The position numbers were made by a program, and so were the translations under genes. 8,400 nucleotides of DNA from Geodermatophilaceae bacterium (GTDB lineage Bacteria; Actinomycetota; Actinomycetes; Mycobacteriales; Geodermatophilaceae). The notes under the pieces were generated by a model, which was not told the origin of the DNA, did no database searches, and saw only the letters and a list, made by a program, of their open reading frames with translations. Shown piece by piece: positions 1 to 5,929 of this stretch (the first letter of the stretch is position 1; each line of letters starts with the position of its first letter). The stretch is from positions 1-8,400 of the forward strand of contig JACCTM010000232.1 in NCBI GenBank assembly GCA_013812385.1. The letters run 5' to 3'.

Positions 1-4
1 GCCG

Positions 5-664
5 TCAGCCGGCGTGCTTGGTACGGCGGGAGCGCACGACCTCGAAGACCACCGGAAGCAGCGAGACCACGATGATGCCGAAGATGATGTATTCGACGTT
101 GTCCCGTACGAACTCGATCTGCCCCAGCCAGTAGCCGAGCAGGATCACCCCGACGCCCCACAACAGGCCGCCGATGATCGTGTAGATGACGTACACCCGG
201 TAGTTCATCCGGGAGGCCCCGGCCATGACCGTCGCGAAGGTCCGCACGATCGGGACGAACCGGGCGTACACGATCGTGCGTGCGCCGTACTTCTCGAAGA
301 AGGCAGCGGATCGGTCCACGAACTCGGCCCTGAAGAAGCGGGAGTCCGGACGGCGGAAGATCGCAGGTCCGGCACGGCGGCCGATCCAGTACCCCACCAG
401 GTTGCCGGCGATGGCCGCGATCGGGGTGAACACCAGCAGCGCCCACAGCGGCAGTCCGGCGAATCCAGCCGCGGAGAGCAGGCCGGCGGTGAACAGCAGC
501 GAGTCGCCAGGGAGAAAGAAGCCGACCAGCAGCCCGCACTCGGCGAAGACGATGATCAGCAGGCCGATCAGCCCAAAGGTGTTGACCAAGTACTCGGGGT
601 CGAGGAAGTCGGTGATCGAGCCGAGAAGCCCGAGCCCACCACTTGGGAGGTCTGCTGCGCTCAC
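5..664 (-). CDS. DedA/SNARE-associated family membrane protein
   Basis: Integral inner-membrane protein of the DedA (VTT-domain) family. Characterised relatives are linked to lipid-carrier or phospholipid flipping and to maintaining the proton motive force; the substrate of this one cannot be read from sequence. With the GTG start at 662-664 it is 219 aa, the usual family length. Hydrophobic segments lie near residues 29-50, 73-97, 157-181 and 189-210. The family signature is present: Glu42, the GFFLPGDSLL stretch with Asp54, and the RFVPIVRTFA motif with Arg135 and Arg141. The frame is open upstream to an ATG at 754, but that would add 30 polar, unconserved residues. A GGTGG sequence lies 6 nt before the GTG, so I prefer the shorter form. 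It diverges from the flavin oxidase gene. The family call is secure; the exact start is not. Confidence 0.9.
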   Translation of the reverse strand: MSAADLPSGGLGLLGSITDFLDPEYLVNTFGLIGLLIIVFAECGLLVGFFLPGDSLLFTAGLLSAAGFAGLPLWALLVFTPIAAIAGNLVGYWIGRRAGPAIFRRPDSRFFRAEFVDRSAAFFEKYGARTIVYARFVPIVRTFATVMAGASRMNYRVYVIYTIIGGLLWGVGVILLGYWLGQIEFVRDNVEYIIFGIIVVSLLPVVFEVVRSRRTKHAG

Positions 665-773
665 GACGAGCCACCATACCGACCGCAATCTGCACTTCGG
701 CTGACAAGGCCCTGGCCCCGCCCGGTCTGTCCAGCGCTGGCTTCGGCCACCCAAGTCGCCGTACCGTGACTAC
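665..773. promoter_or_regulatory. Divergent promoter region, DedA / FAD oxidase
   Basis: This 109-base gap lies between two divergent genes and should hold both promoters. On the plus strand, TACCGT (762-767) fits the actinobacterial TANNNT -10 pattern and ends 6 nt before the ATG at 774, so that mRNA would begin at or near the start codon. On the minus strand, TATGGT (complement of 673-678) lies 8 nt before the GTG at 664. No well-placed -35 box is evident for either; TTGTCA (complement of 702-707) is about 23 nt from TATGGT, too far for standard spacing. A 10-bp palindrome at 731-740 falls near the expected -35 position of the plus-strand promoter. It could be an operator or chance. Confidence 0.45.
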
Positions 774-2204
774 ATGAGCACCTCAACAGCCTGGCTCCGG
801 GAACTGCGGGCCGCACTGCCGGCCGATGCCGTCGTCGACGATCCTGACGTTGTGTCCGGCTACTCCCGTGACATGGCGATGCTGGCCCCCAACGGGCGTC
901 CGGCCGCCGTGGCGTTCCCGTCCGAGACAGCCGAGGTCTCCGCGATCCTGCGCATCGCCAGCGCCCACCGGGTGCCGGTGGTGCCTCGTGGAGCCGGATC
1001 CGGGCTGGCCGGATCGTCCAACGGGGTCGACGGGGCGATCACCGTCTCGCTGATCAGGATGAATGCGATCCTGGAAGTAGATCCGGCCAATCGGCTCGCC
1101 GTCGTCCAGCCCGGGGTGGTCAACAAGGCACTCCGGGACGCGGTGGAGGCCCAGAGCCTGTTCTATCCACCGGATCCGTCCAGCTTCGACTGGTGCACGA
1201 TCGGCGGCGATCTCTCGACCAATGCCGGCGGCCTGTGCTGCGTGAAGTATGGCGTCACATCCGACTTCGTCATGGGTGTCGAGGTCGTGCTGGCCGACGG
1301 GGAGGTCCTACGAACCGGACATCGTACGGTCAAAGGCGTTGCCGGGTACGACCTTGCCCGGCTGTTCGTCGGGTCGGAGGGCACCCTCGGGGTGATCACC
1401 GAGGCCACGCTGGCCCTGCGCCCGAAGCCTGCGGCACCGGTCACGCTGGTAGCCACGTTCGGCTCGACGGCGGCCGCGGGCAAGGTCGTCGAAGCAGTCG
1501 TCACCCGCGGCCTGGTGCCCTCGTTGCTCGAACTCATGGACCAGACCTGCATCCGGGCCGTCGACGACATGGCGAACATGGACCTGGACCGGGACGCAGC
1601 AGCCCTGCTCGTCGCACAGTCGGACTCCGGAGGTGAGCGGGCAATCCAGGAGATCGCGGCAGTCGCTGCTGCCTGCGAGCAGGCCGGTGCGACCCTCGTC
1701 CACCAGACCGATGACCCGCAAGAGGGCGCGATGCTTGTGCACGCCAGGAGGATTGCGCTCCCGGCTCTGGAGCGGATCGGGACCCCGCTGGTCGACGACG
1801 TTGCCGTCCCACGGTCGCGGATTTCGGAGTTCTTGGACCGTACGGCCGAGATCTCCAGAGTCCGCGACGTGGTCATCGGCGTCGTGGGGCACGCCGGCGA
1901 CGGCAACATGCACCCGACGATCTGCTTTGACCCGAACGACGCCGACCAGTACGAGCGGGCCTTCGCCGCCTTCAACGACATCCTCGAGGTCGGCCTGGCA
2001 CTCGGCGGCACGGTCACCGGTGAGCACGGGATCGGCAATCTCAAACTCGATTGGCTGGCCCGTGAGATCGGACCGATCGGCCTACGCGTGCACACCGCGA
2101 TTAAGGCCGCCCTCGATCCGCTCGGAATCATGAACCCAGGAAAGGTCTTTGCCGACCAACGCCCGGTGGGGGCGCCCGTCAAGCTCGCGGTGGTGGGCCG
2201 GTGA
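774..2204 (+). CDS. FAD-linked oxidase, GlcD / D-lactate dehydrogenase type
   Basis: Flavoprotein that probably oxidises a D-2-hydroxyacid (glycolate, D-lactate or D-2-hydroxyglutarate) and passes electrons to a quinone or protein acceptor. It is 476 aa, within the usual range for GlcD/D-LDH/D2HGDH proteins. The N-terminal PCMH-type FAD-binding domain covers roughly residues 37-216. It contains PRGAGSG at 71-77, a GGDLSTNAGG stretch followed by Cys155-Cys156 and KYG, and GSEGTLGVITEA. The C-terminal FAD-oxidase domain has the metal/substrate motif HAGDGNMH (His373-His380), GEHG at 416-419, and a closing NPGKVF. The ATG at 774 has no Shine-Dalgarno but has a -10-like hexamer 6 nt upstream, suggesting a leaderless mRNA. 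It is followed after 37 nt by a disulfide-reductase-type flavoprotein, probably co-transcribed. No GlcE or GlcF partner lies nearby, so it is likely the single-subunit form. The substrate is not resolved. Confidence 0.9.
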   Translation: MSTSTAWLRELRAALPADAVVDDPDVVSGYSRDMAMLAPNGRPAAVAFPSETAEVSAILRIASAHRVPVVPRGAGSGLAGSSNGVDGAITVSLIRMNAILEVDPANRLAVVQPGVVNKALRDAVEAQSLFYPPDPSSFDWCTIGGDLSTNAGGLCCVKYGVTSDFVMGVEVVLADGEVLRTGHRTVKGVAGYDLARLFVGSEGTLGVITEATLALRPKPAAPVTLVATFGSTAAAGKVVEAVVTRGLVPSLLELMDQTCIRAVDDMANMDLDRDAAALLVAQSDSGGERAIQEIAAVAAACEQAGATLVHQTDDPQEGAMLVHARRIALPALERIGTPLVDDVAVPRSRISEFLDRTAEISRVRDVVIGVVGHAGDGNMHPTICFDPNDADQYERAFAAFNDILEVGLALGGTVTGEHGIGNLKLDWLAREIGPIGLRVHTAIKAALDPLGIMNPGKVFADQRPVGAPVKLAVVGR

Positions 2205-2228
2205 AGCGAGCGGTGAGCGGAGCGCACC

Positions 2229-2234
2229 AGGCGG
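2229..2234 (+). promoter_or_regulatory. Shine-Dalgarno for the disulfide reductase gene
   Basis: AGGCGG matches AGGAGG at five of six bases and ends 7 nt before the ATG at 2242. It supports that ATG over in-frame positions further upstream, which would overlap the end of the oxidase gene and add residues before the flavin-binding strand. Confidence 0.5.
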
Positions 2235-2241
2235 ACCAGCA

Positions 2242-3609
2242 ATGAGCGACCGGCTGGTGATCATCGGGGGCAATGCCGCGGGGATGTCCTGCGCCGCGCA
2301 GGCTCGCCGGCTTCGCGAGCCCGGTGACCTGGAGATTGTGGTTGTCGAAGCTGGGCAGTTCACCTCGTACTCCAACTGCGGGATCCCCTATTGGGTCGGC
2401 GGCGAGGTTGAGGACGCCGAGGCGTTGATCGCCCGTACCCCAGCGGCTTTCGCCGAACAGGACATCCAGATTCGGTTCGGCACTCGGGCGCAACGGATCG
2501 ACGTCGAGGCTGCAACGGTCACCGTACGGTCCGACGATGGCAGTGGCGGTATCCATGGTCAGAGCGCCACGTTGGACTTCGACCAGCTGCTGGTCGCCAC
2601 CGGCGCGACTCCGTTACGGCCACCGGTCGAGGGACTCGACGCCGACGGTGTCTTCGGCGTACAGACCATCCCGGACGGGGAAGCGATCCGGAAGGCCCTC
2701 GAGAAGGATCCGAAGCGCGCCGTGGTGCTAGGCGGTGGCTACATCGGCCTGGAGATGGCCGAAGCCTTTGTCAACCGGGGGCTTTCGGTCACCGTCGTAC
2801 TGGCCGATCCGCTTCCGATGAGCAGTCTCGACGAGGACATGGGCGAGCGGGTCTGCGCCGCGATGACCGCGATGGGGATCGATGTGCGGACCGGTGAACC
2901 GGTGCGCGGAATCGACGTCGAGGGTGGCCTGGCTCGGGCCGTGGTCACCGACGCGGGCTCGTACCCGGCTGATCTGGTCGTACTGGGCCTCGGTGTGCGA
3001 CCGAACTCCGACTTGGCCGCGGACGCCGGACTGCGGATCGGGACCACCAAGGGCATCGAGGTTGACGACACGATGCGGACGCTGAGCCACGAGAGTGTTT
3101 ACGCCGCAGGCGATTGCATCCAGACCCGCAACCGGATCACTGGACGACCGGTTGCGATCGCCCTCGGCACCCACGCCAACCGGCAGGGTCGCATCGCCGG
3201 GACCAACATCGGTGGCCGTCCGGCACGGTTCGAAGGGGTACTGGGGACGGCGGTGACCAAGGTCGGCGATTGCGAGATCGGCCGGACCGGGCTCTCCACA
3301 AGGGAGGCCGAGGAAGCCGGATTCTCGATCGAGACCACGGTGGTCGAGTCCACGGTCAAGGCGGGGTACTACCCGAAGGCCGGCAAGCTGGCCGTCAAGC
3401 TGCTGACCGAGAAGCAGACCCAGCGAATGCTCGGCGGTCAAATCGTCGGTGGCCCCGGTTCGGCCAAGCGGATCGATGTTCTGGCCACGGCGATCTGGGC
3501 CCAGCTGACCGCGGCAGAGTTCGCGGCGGTGGACATCTCCTACGCCCCGCCGTTCTCGCCGACCTTCGATGCGGTGGTGCTGGCCGCTCGCAAGGCGGCC
3601 GGGCGCTGA
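2242..3609 (+). CDS. CoA-disulfide-reductase-type FAD/NAD(P)H oxidoreductase
   Basis: Two-dinucleotide-fold flavoprotein of the CoA-disulfide reductase / NADH oxidase / persulfide reductase branch, 455 aa. It should use NAD(P)H to reduce a disulfide, persulfide or oxygen through one active-site cysteine. The FAD-binding loop GGNAAG is at 9-14. The sequence SNCGIPYWVGG places redox Cys46 where CoADR enzymes have their single catalytic cysteine. The NAD(P)H-binding loop GGGYIGLE starts at Gly164, and the second FAD motif VYAAGDC is at 286-292. A dimerisation domain follows; its ending YAPPFSPTFD (Tyr434 onward) is typical of CoADR, and Tyr376-Tyr377 may correspond to the other tyrosine region of that family. 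There is no C-terminal rhodanese domain, unlike the fused persulfide reductases. It lies 37 nt after the FAD oxidase and is probably its operon partner. The family is clear; CoADR versus water-forming NADH oxidase is not. Confidence 0.88.
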   Translation: MSDRLVIIGGNAAGMSCAAQARRLREPGDLEIVVVEAGQFTSYSNCGIPYWVGGEVEDAEALIARTPAAFAEQDIQIRFGTRAQRIDVEAATVTVRSDDGSGGIHGQSATLDFDQLLVATGATPLRPPVEGLDADGVFGVQTIPDGEAIRKALEKDPKRAVVLGGGYIGLEMAEAFVNRGLSVTVVLADPLPMSSLDEDMGERVCAAMTAMGIDVRTGEPVRGIDVEGGLARAVVTDAGSYPADLVVLGLGVRPNSDLAADAGLRIGTTKGIEVDDTMRTLSHESVYAAGDCIQTRNRITGRPVAIALGTHANRQGRIAGTNIGGRPARFEGVLGTAVTKVGDCEIGRTGLSTREAEEAGFSIETTVVESTVKAGYYPKAGKLAVKLLTEKQTQRMLGGQIVGGPGSAKRIDVLATAIWAQLTAAEFAAVDISYAPPFSPTFDAVVLAARKAAGR

Positions 3610-3616
3610 CCCTGAC

Positions 3617-3642
3617 GTGCAGTTTCGCGCGCCGCACTGCAC
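3617..3642. terminator. Inverted repeat between convergent genes, likely terminator
   Basis: A perfect 7-bp inverted repeat, GTGCAGT (3617-3623) and ACTGCAC (3636-3642), surrounds a 12-base loop. It lies in the 55-base gap where the disulfide reductase and PP2C genes converge. No T-tract follows on either strand, which is common in GC-rich actinobacteria. The overlapping palindrome CAGCGCTG (3642-3649) offers an alternative fold. A bidirectional terminator is the simplest reading; an operator is unlikely at two 3' ends. Confidence 0.5.
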
Positions 3643-3664
3643 AGCGCTGAAACCTTTGCTCCGA

Positions 3665-4390
3665 TCAGGGCGTCGTGAGGTCGGCAACGATCACCGTGAC
3701 GTTGTCCGGGGCTCCCGCTCGCAGTGCGAGGTCGATCAGCCGATCGGCGGCGACATCGCGGTGCTCCGCGACCACGACCGCATGGATGTCTGATTCAGCC
3801 ACATAATCGGTGAGGCCGTCGCTGCAGAGCAGGTACCTGTCCCCTACCACTGGGGCGTAGCTGGCAAAGGATGGCGCGACGATGTGATCGCCGACTGCCT
3901 TGAGGATCAGGTTCCGCTGGGGGTGGTGTTGCGCCTGCTCCCGGTTGATGACGCCGGCATCGACCAATTCCTGCACAAAAGAGTCGTCTCGGGTGACCTG
4001 ATGTAGCGTCTCGGGTTTTTTCGCGCGCAGATAGTAGGCACGAGAGTCGCCCACCTGGGCGAATACGATGCGCCGGTCGCCACCCAACATCACCGTGATG
4101 GTCGTGCTCATGCCGGCCAGACCCGGCTCTTCCTGCACCTGCCTAGCGATGGCGTGGCTACCTCGTGCGACGGCATCGGTCAGCGACTGATACACGTCCT
4201 CGGTGGGCCTGCTTGTGGCGACGTTCGCGATGATCGAGGCGACCGTCTGCGAGGCGATCTCACCGCCAGCCTCGCCGCCCACTCCATCCGCGACGACGAG
4301 CACGCGTTCGCCGATGTGATGGGTGTCCTCGTTGATCGCTCGAACGCGGCCAGGGTGCGTCCGCCCTGCAGCAGTGACGCGGTACCGCAT
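3665..4390 (-). CDS. PP2C-family serine/threonine protein phosphatase
   Basis: Metal-dependent (Mn/Mg) phosphatase that removes phosphate from Ser/Thr residues, countering Hanks-type kinases. The 241 aa make up a single PP2C catalytic domain. Motifs appear in order: RVRAINED (to Asp22), VADGVGG with metal ligand Asp35, GMSTT at 93-97, GDSRAYY from Gly114, CSDGLTD at 189-195 with Asp191, and APDNVT with Asp229-Asn230. It has no membrane segment, PASTA or PAS/GAF domain, so it is a short cytosolic enzyme rather than the membrane-anchored PstP of the cell-division cluster. The ATG at 4390 is chosen because the PP2C fold starts immediately after it, although the frame stays open far upstream as an antisense artefact. 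It begins 11 nt after the DUF427 stop and is probably co-transcribed with that gene. No cognate kinase is present in the window. Confidence 0.92.
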   Translation of the reverse strand: MRYRVTAAGRTHPGRVRAINEDTHHIGERVLVVADGVGGEAGGEIASQTVASIIANVATSRPTEDVYQSLTDAVARGSHAIARQVQEEPGLAGMSTTITVMLGGDRRIVFAQVGDSRAYYLRAKKPETLHQVTRDDSFVQELVDAGVINREQAQHHPQRNLILKAVGDHIVAPSFASYAPVVGDRYLLCSDGLTDYVAESDIHAVVVAEHRDVAADRLIDLALRAGAPDNVTVIVADLTTP

Positions 4391-4401
4391 TTGACTTTGC
4401 T

Positions 4402-4683
4402 TCAGGCGACGGTGACGCCGCGCCAGAAGGCCAAGTGGTCGGTGATGTTGCCGGCCGCATCTTTCGGGTCGGGGTAGTACCACGCGGCGTCGGGGTTCTG
4501 CTTGCCGTCGATGTCGAGGCTGTAGTACGACGCGGTGCCCTTCCAAGGGCAGACCGACGTCTTGTCCGAGGGGATCAGGATGTCTTCGCGCACCGATGAT
4601 CGAGGGAAGTAATGGTTGCCTTCGACGATCACCGTCTCGTCGCTCTCGGCAATCACCTGCCCGTTCCAGCTTGCCTGCACCAT
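4402..4683 (-). CDS. DUF427 domain protein
   Basis: Small soluble protein of 93 aa, the normal size of a single DUF427 (NTP_transf_9) domain. Visible family hallmarks are a beta-rich N-terminus (WNGQVIAESDETVIVEGNHYFP), CPWKGTASYYSL around Cys45-Gly49, and AWYYPDPKDAA followed by LAFW near the C-terminus. The biochemical role of the family is not established, so I assign none. The ATG at 4683 gives the standard domain boundary. A further in-frame start at 4812 would add 43 unconserved residues and overlap the aldolase start. CACAAT lies exactly 6 nt before this ATG as a -10-like element, so the mRNA may be leaderless. PP2C follows after 11 nt, and the pair diverges from fba. Confidence 0.85.
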   Translation of the reverse strand: MVQASWNGQVIAESDETVIVEGNHYFPRSSVREDILIPSDKTSVCPWKGTASYYSLDIDGKQNPDAAWYYPDPKDAAGNITDHLAFWRGVTVA

Positions 4684-4798
4684 GCCCCCATTGTGTCCCC
4701 CGGAGCGCGTCGACGCGACCCGGGATCCGTCGACCGCCGTCACGAACGCATGCCGCCGCACCGTGACCGCTGCATCCCCGGTACGGGATACTCCCTGC
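4684..4798. promoter_or_regulatory. Divergent promoter region, DUF427-PP2C / fba
   Basis: This 115-base non-coding gap lies between divergent units. For fba, GATACT (4787-4792) is a -10-like hexamer ending 6 nt before the ATG. GTGACC (4763-4768) matches the TTGACA -35 at four of six positions with an 18-nt spacer, making it the best promoter candidate in the window. For DUF427, CACAAT (complement of 4690-4695) ends 6 nt before its ATG. Two symmetric sequences could bind regulators: a 12-bp palindrome CGCGTCGACGCG (4706-4717) and a GTCACG/CGTGAC inverted pair (4739-4744 and 4762-4767), the latter overlapping the fba -35. No Shine-Dalgarno precedes fba. The promoter calls are pattern-based inference. 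Confidence 0.5.
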
Positions 4799-5833
4799 AT
4801 GCCGATTGCCACGCCTGACTCCTACGCCGAGATGATCCGCCGGGCCAAGGAGGGCGGCTTCGCCTATCCGGCGATCAACGTCACCTCGTCGGAGACGCTG
4901 AATGCCGCGCTGAAGGGCTTCGCGGACGCGGGCAGTGACGGCATCGTCCAGGTGTCCACCGGTGGTGCGGAGTTCCTCTCCGGCACGGCGGTCAAGAACA
5001 TGGTTGTCGGTGCGTCGGCCTTCGCCGAGTTCGCCCGGGTGGTCGCGGCGGAATATCCCGTACAGATCGCCCTGCACACCGACCATTGCCCGAAGGACAA
5101 GCTGGACGGCTACATGCGTCCCCTGGTCGCGCTGTCGGCCGAGCGGGTCGCTGCCGGCCGGGAGCCGTTGTTCCAGTCGCACATGTGGGACGGTTCGGCC
5201 GTGCCGCTGGAGGAGAATCTCGACCTCGCCGAGGAGCTGCTGGACGCTTGTACGGCCGCCAAGATCATCATGGAGTTGGAGATCGGCGTCGTGGGTGGTG
5301 AGGAGGACGGCGTGGTCGGTGAGATGAACGACAAGCTCTATACGACCGACGACGACTACCTGGCTACCGCGAACAAGCTGGGACTGGGCGAGCGGGGGGA
5401 GTACCTGCTGGCGGCGACCTTCGGCAACGTGCACGGGGTCTACAAGCCGGGCAACGTCAAGCTGCGCCCTGACATCCTCAAGGCCGGCCAGGACGTGGTC
5501 TCGGCCGCCAAGGGTCTGCCAGCTGGCAGCAAACCGTTCAACCTGGTCTTCCACGGCGGCTCGGGCTCCTCGCTCGAGGAGATCCGCGAGGCGTTGAGCT
5601 ATGGCGTGGTCAAGATGAACGTGGACACCGACATGCAGTACGCCTTCACTCGACCGATCGCCGGGCACATGTTCGCCAACTACGAGGGCGTCCTCAAGAT
5701 CGACGGCGAGGTCGGCAACAAGAAGTTGTACGACCCGCGCTCCTATCTCAAGGCCGCCGAGTCCTCGATGGCCGCTCGTACGGTCGTGGCCTGCGAGAAC
5801 TTGCAGTCGGCCGGCACCACGATGGGCCGCTGA
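4799..5833 (+). CDS. fba: Class II fructose-bisphosphate aldolase
   Basis: Zinc-dependent aldolase that reversibly splits fructose-1,6-bisphosphate into dihydroxyacetone phosphate and glyceraldehyde-3-phosphate in glycolysis and gluconeogenesis. It is 344 aa, typical of the type A class II enzyme. The active site is complete. HTDHC supplies catalytic Asp95 and zinc ligand His96. MELEIGVVGGEEDG (Glu159/Glu161) is the acidic metal-site strand. FGNVHGVYKPGNV gives His212, VFHGGSGS gives His252, and NVDTDMQYAFT is the substrate-phosphate loop. The ATG at 4799 fits the conserved N-terminus PIATPDSYAEM; the frame is open upstream but that sequence is antisense to DUF427. A -10-like GATACT sits 6 nt before the ATG and there is no ribosome-binding site. 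It is transcribed away from DUF427-PP2C and converges on the hydrolase. The gene is monocistronic by position. Confidence 0.97.
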   Translation: MPIATPDSYAEMIRRAKEGGFAYPAINVTSSETLNAALKGFADAGSDGIVQVSTGGAEFLSGTAVKNMVVGASAFAEFARVVAAEYPVQIALHTDHCPKDKLDGYMRPLVALSAERVAAGREPLFQSHMWDGSAVPLEENLDLAEELLDACTAAKIIMELEIGVVGGEEDGVVGEMNDKLYTTDDDYLATANKLGLGERGEYLLAATFGNVHGVYKPGNVKLRPDILKAGQDVVSAAKGLPAGSKPFNLVFHGGSGSSLEEIREALSYGVVKMNVDTDMQYAFTRPIAGHMFANYEGVLKIDGEVGNKKLYDPRSYLKAAESSMAARTVVACENLQSAGTTMGR

Positions 5834-5861
5834 CCCCCTCTTCAGGGACGTGCGCATCAAT

Positions 5862-5929
5862 ATGCCGGTTCGCTACGCAACCGCCGCTTTGAGCGCACCC
5901 AAATGGGAGGTTGTGTCGCGAACCGGCGT
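5862..5929. repeat. Branched inverted repeat between convergent genes
   Basis: A long imperfect stem pairs 5862-5882 with 5909-5929. Its centre includes a perfect 9-bp part, CCGGTTCGC (5865-5873) with GCGAACCGG (5918-5926). After one mismatch comes ACG/TGT (one G-U pair), then CAACC with GGTTG. The 26-base apex itself holds two small perfect hairpins: CGCT-TTG-AGCG (5885-5895) and CCCA-AA-TGGG (5898-5907). The whole could therefore fold as a three-way junction. It lies between the fba stop (5833) and the hydrolase stop (TAA, complement of 5929-5931), so a bidirectional terminator is the simplest role. The elaborate symmetry would also suit a dispersed REP-like palindromic element. The pairing is read directly; the function is inferred. 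Confidence 0.6.

Noticed and set aside
731..740. 10-bp palindrome CCAGCGCTGG as an operator
   Set aside because: Perfect palindromes of this size are not rare in GC-rich DNA. There is no second copy or adjacent regulator gene, so it is only mentioned in the promoter entry.
1163..2242. Long minus-strand frames opposite the FAD oxidase (359 and 239 codons)
   Set aside because: They have low-complexity, Ser/Arg-rich translations without motifs. The plus-strand frame has full family signatures, so these are shadows.
2728..3687. 319-codon minus-strand frame opposite the disulfide reductase
   Set aside because: It is Gly/Arg/Asp-rich with no domain motif, overlaps a clear flavoprotein gene and reads into a terminator-like repeat.
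4706..4717. 12-bp palindrome CGCGTCGACGCG as a regulator site for fba/DUF427
   Set aside because: Only CG-rich self-complementary sequence is involved. It does not sit at a defined promoter position and has no second copy, so evidence is too thin for a separate feature.
3665..5860. A continuous minus-strand frame of about 730 codons across PP2C, DUF427 and fba
   Set aside because: Only its last 241 residues look like a protein (PP2C). The rest is antisense to fba and DUF427, shows biased Arg/Gly/His-rich composition, and is open only because of high GC content.
5862..5929. Integron attC site or tRNA-like gene
   Set aside because: The arms do not contain the required GTTRRRY/RYYYAAC core pair, and no anticodon arm, T-loop sequence or CCA-type acceptor pattern of a tRNA is present.
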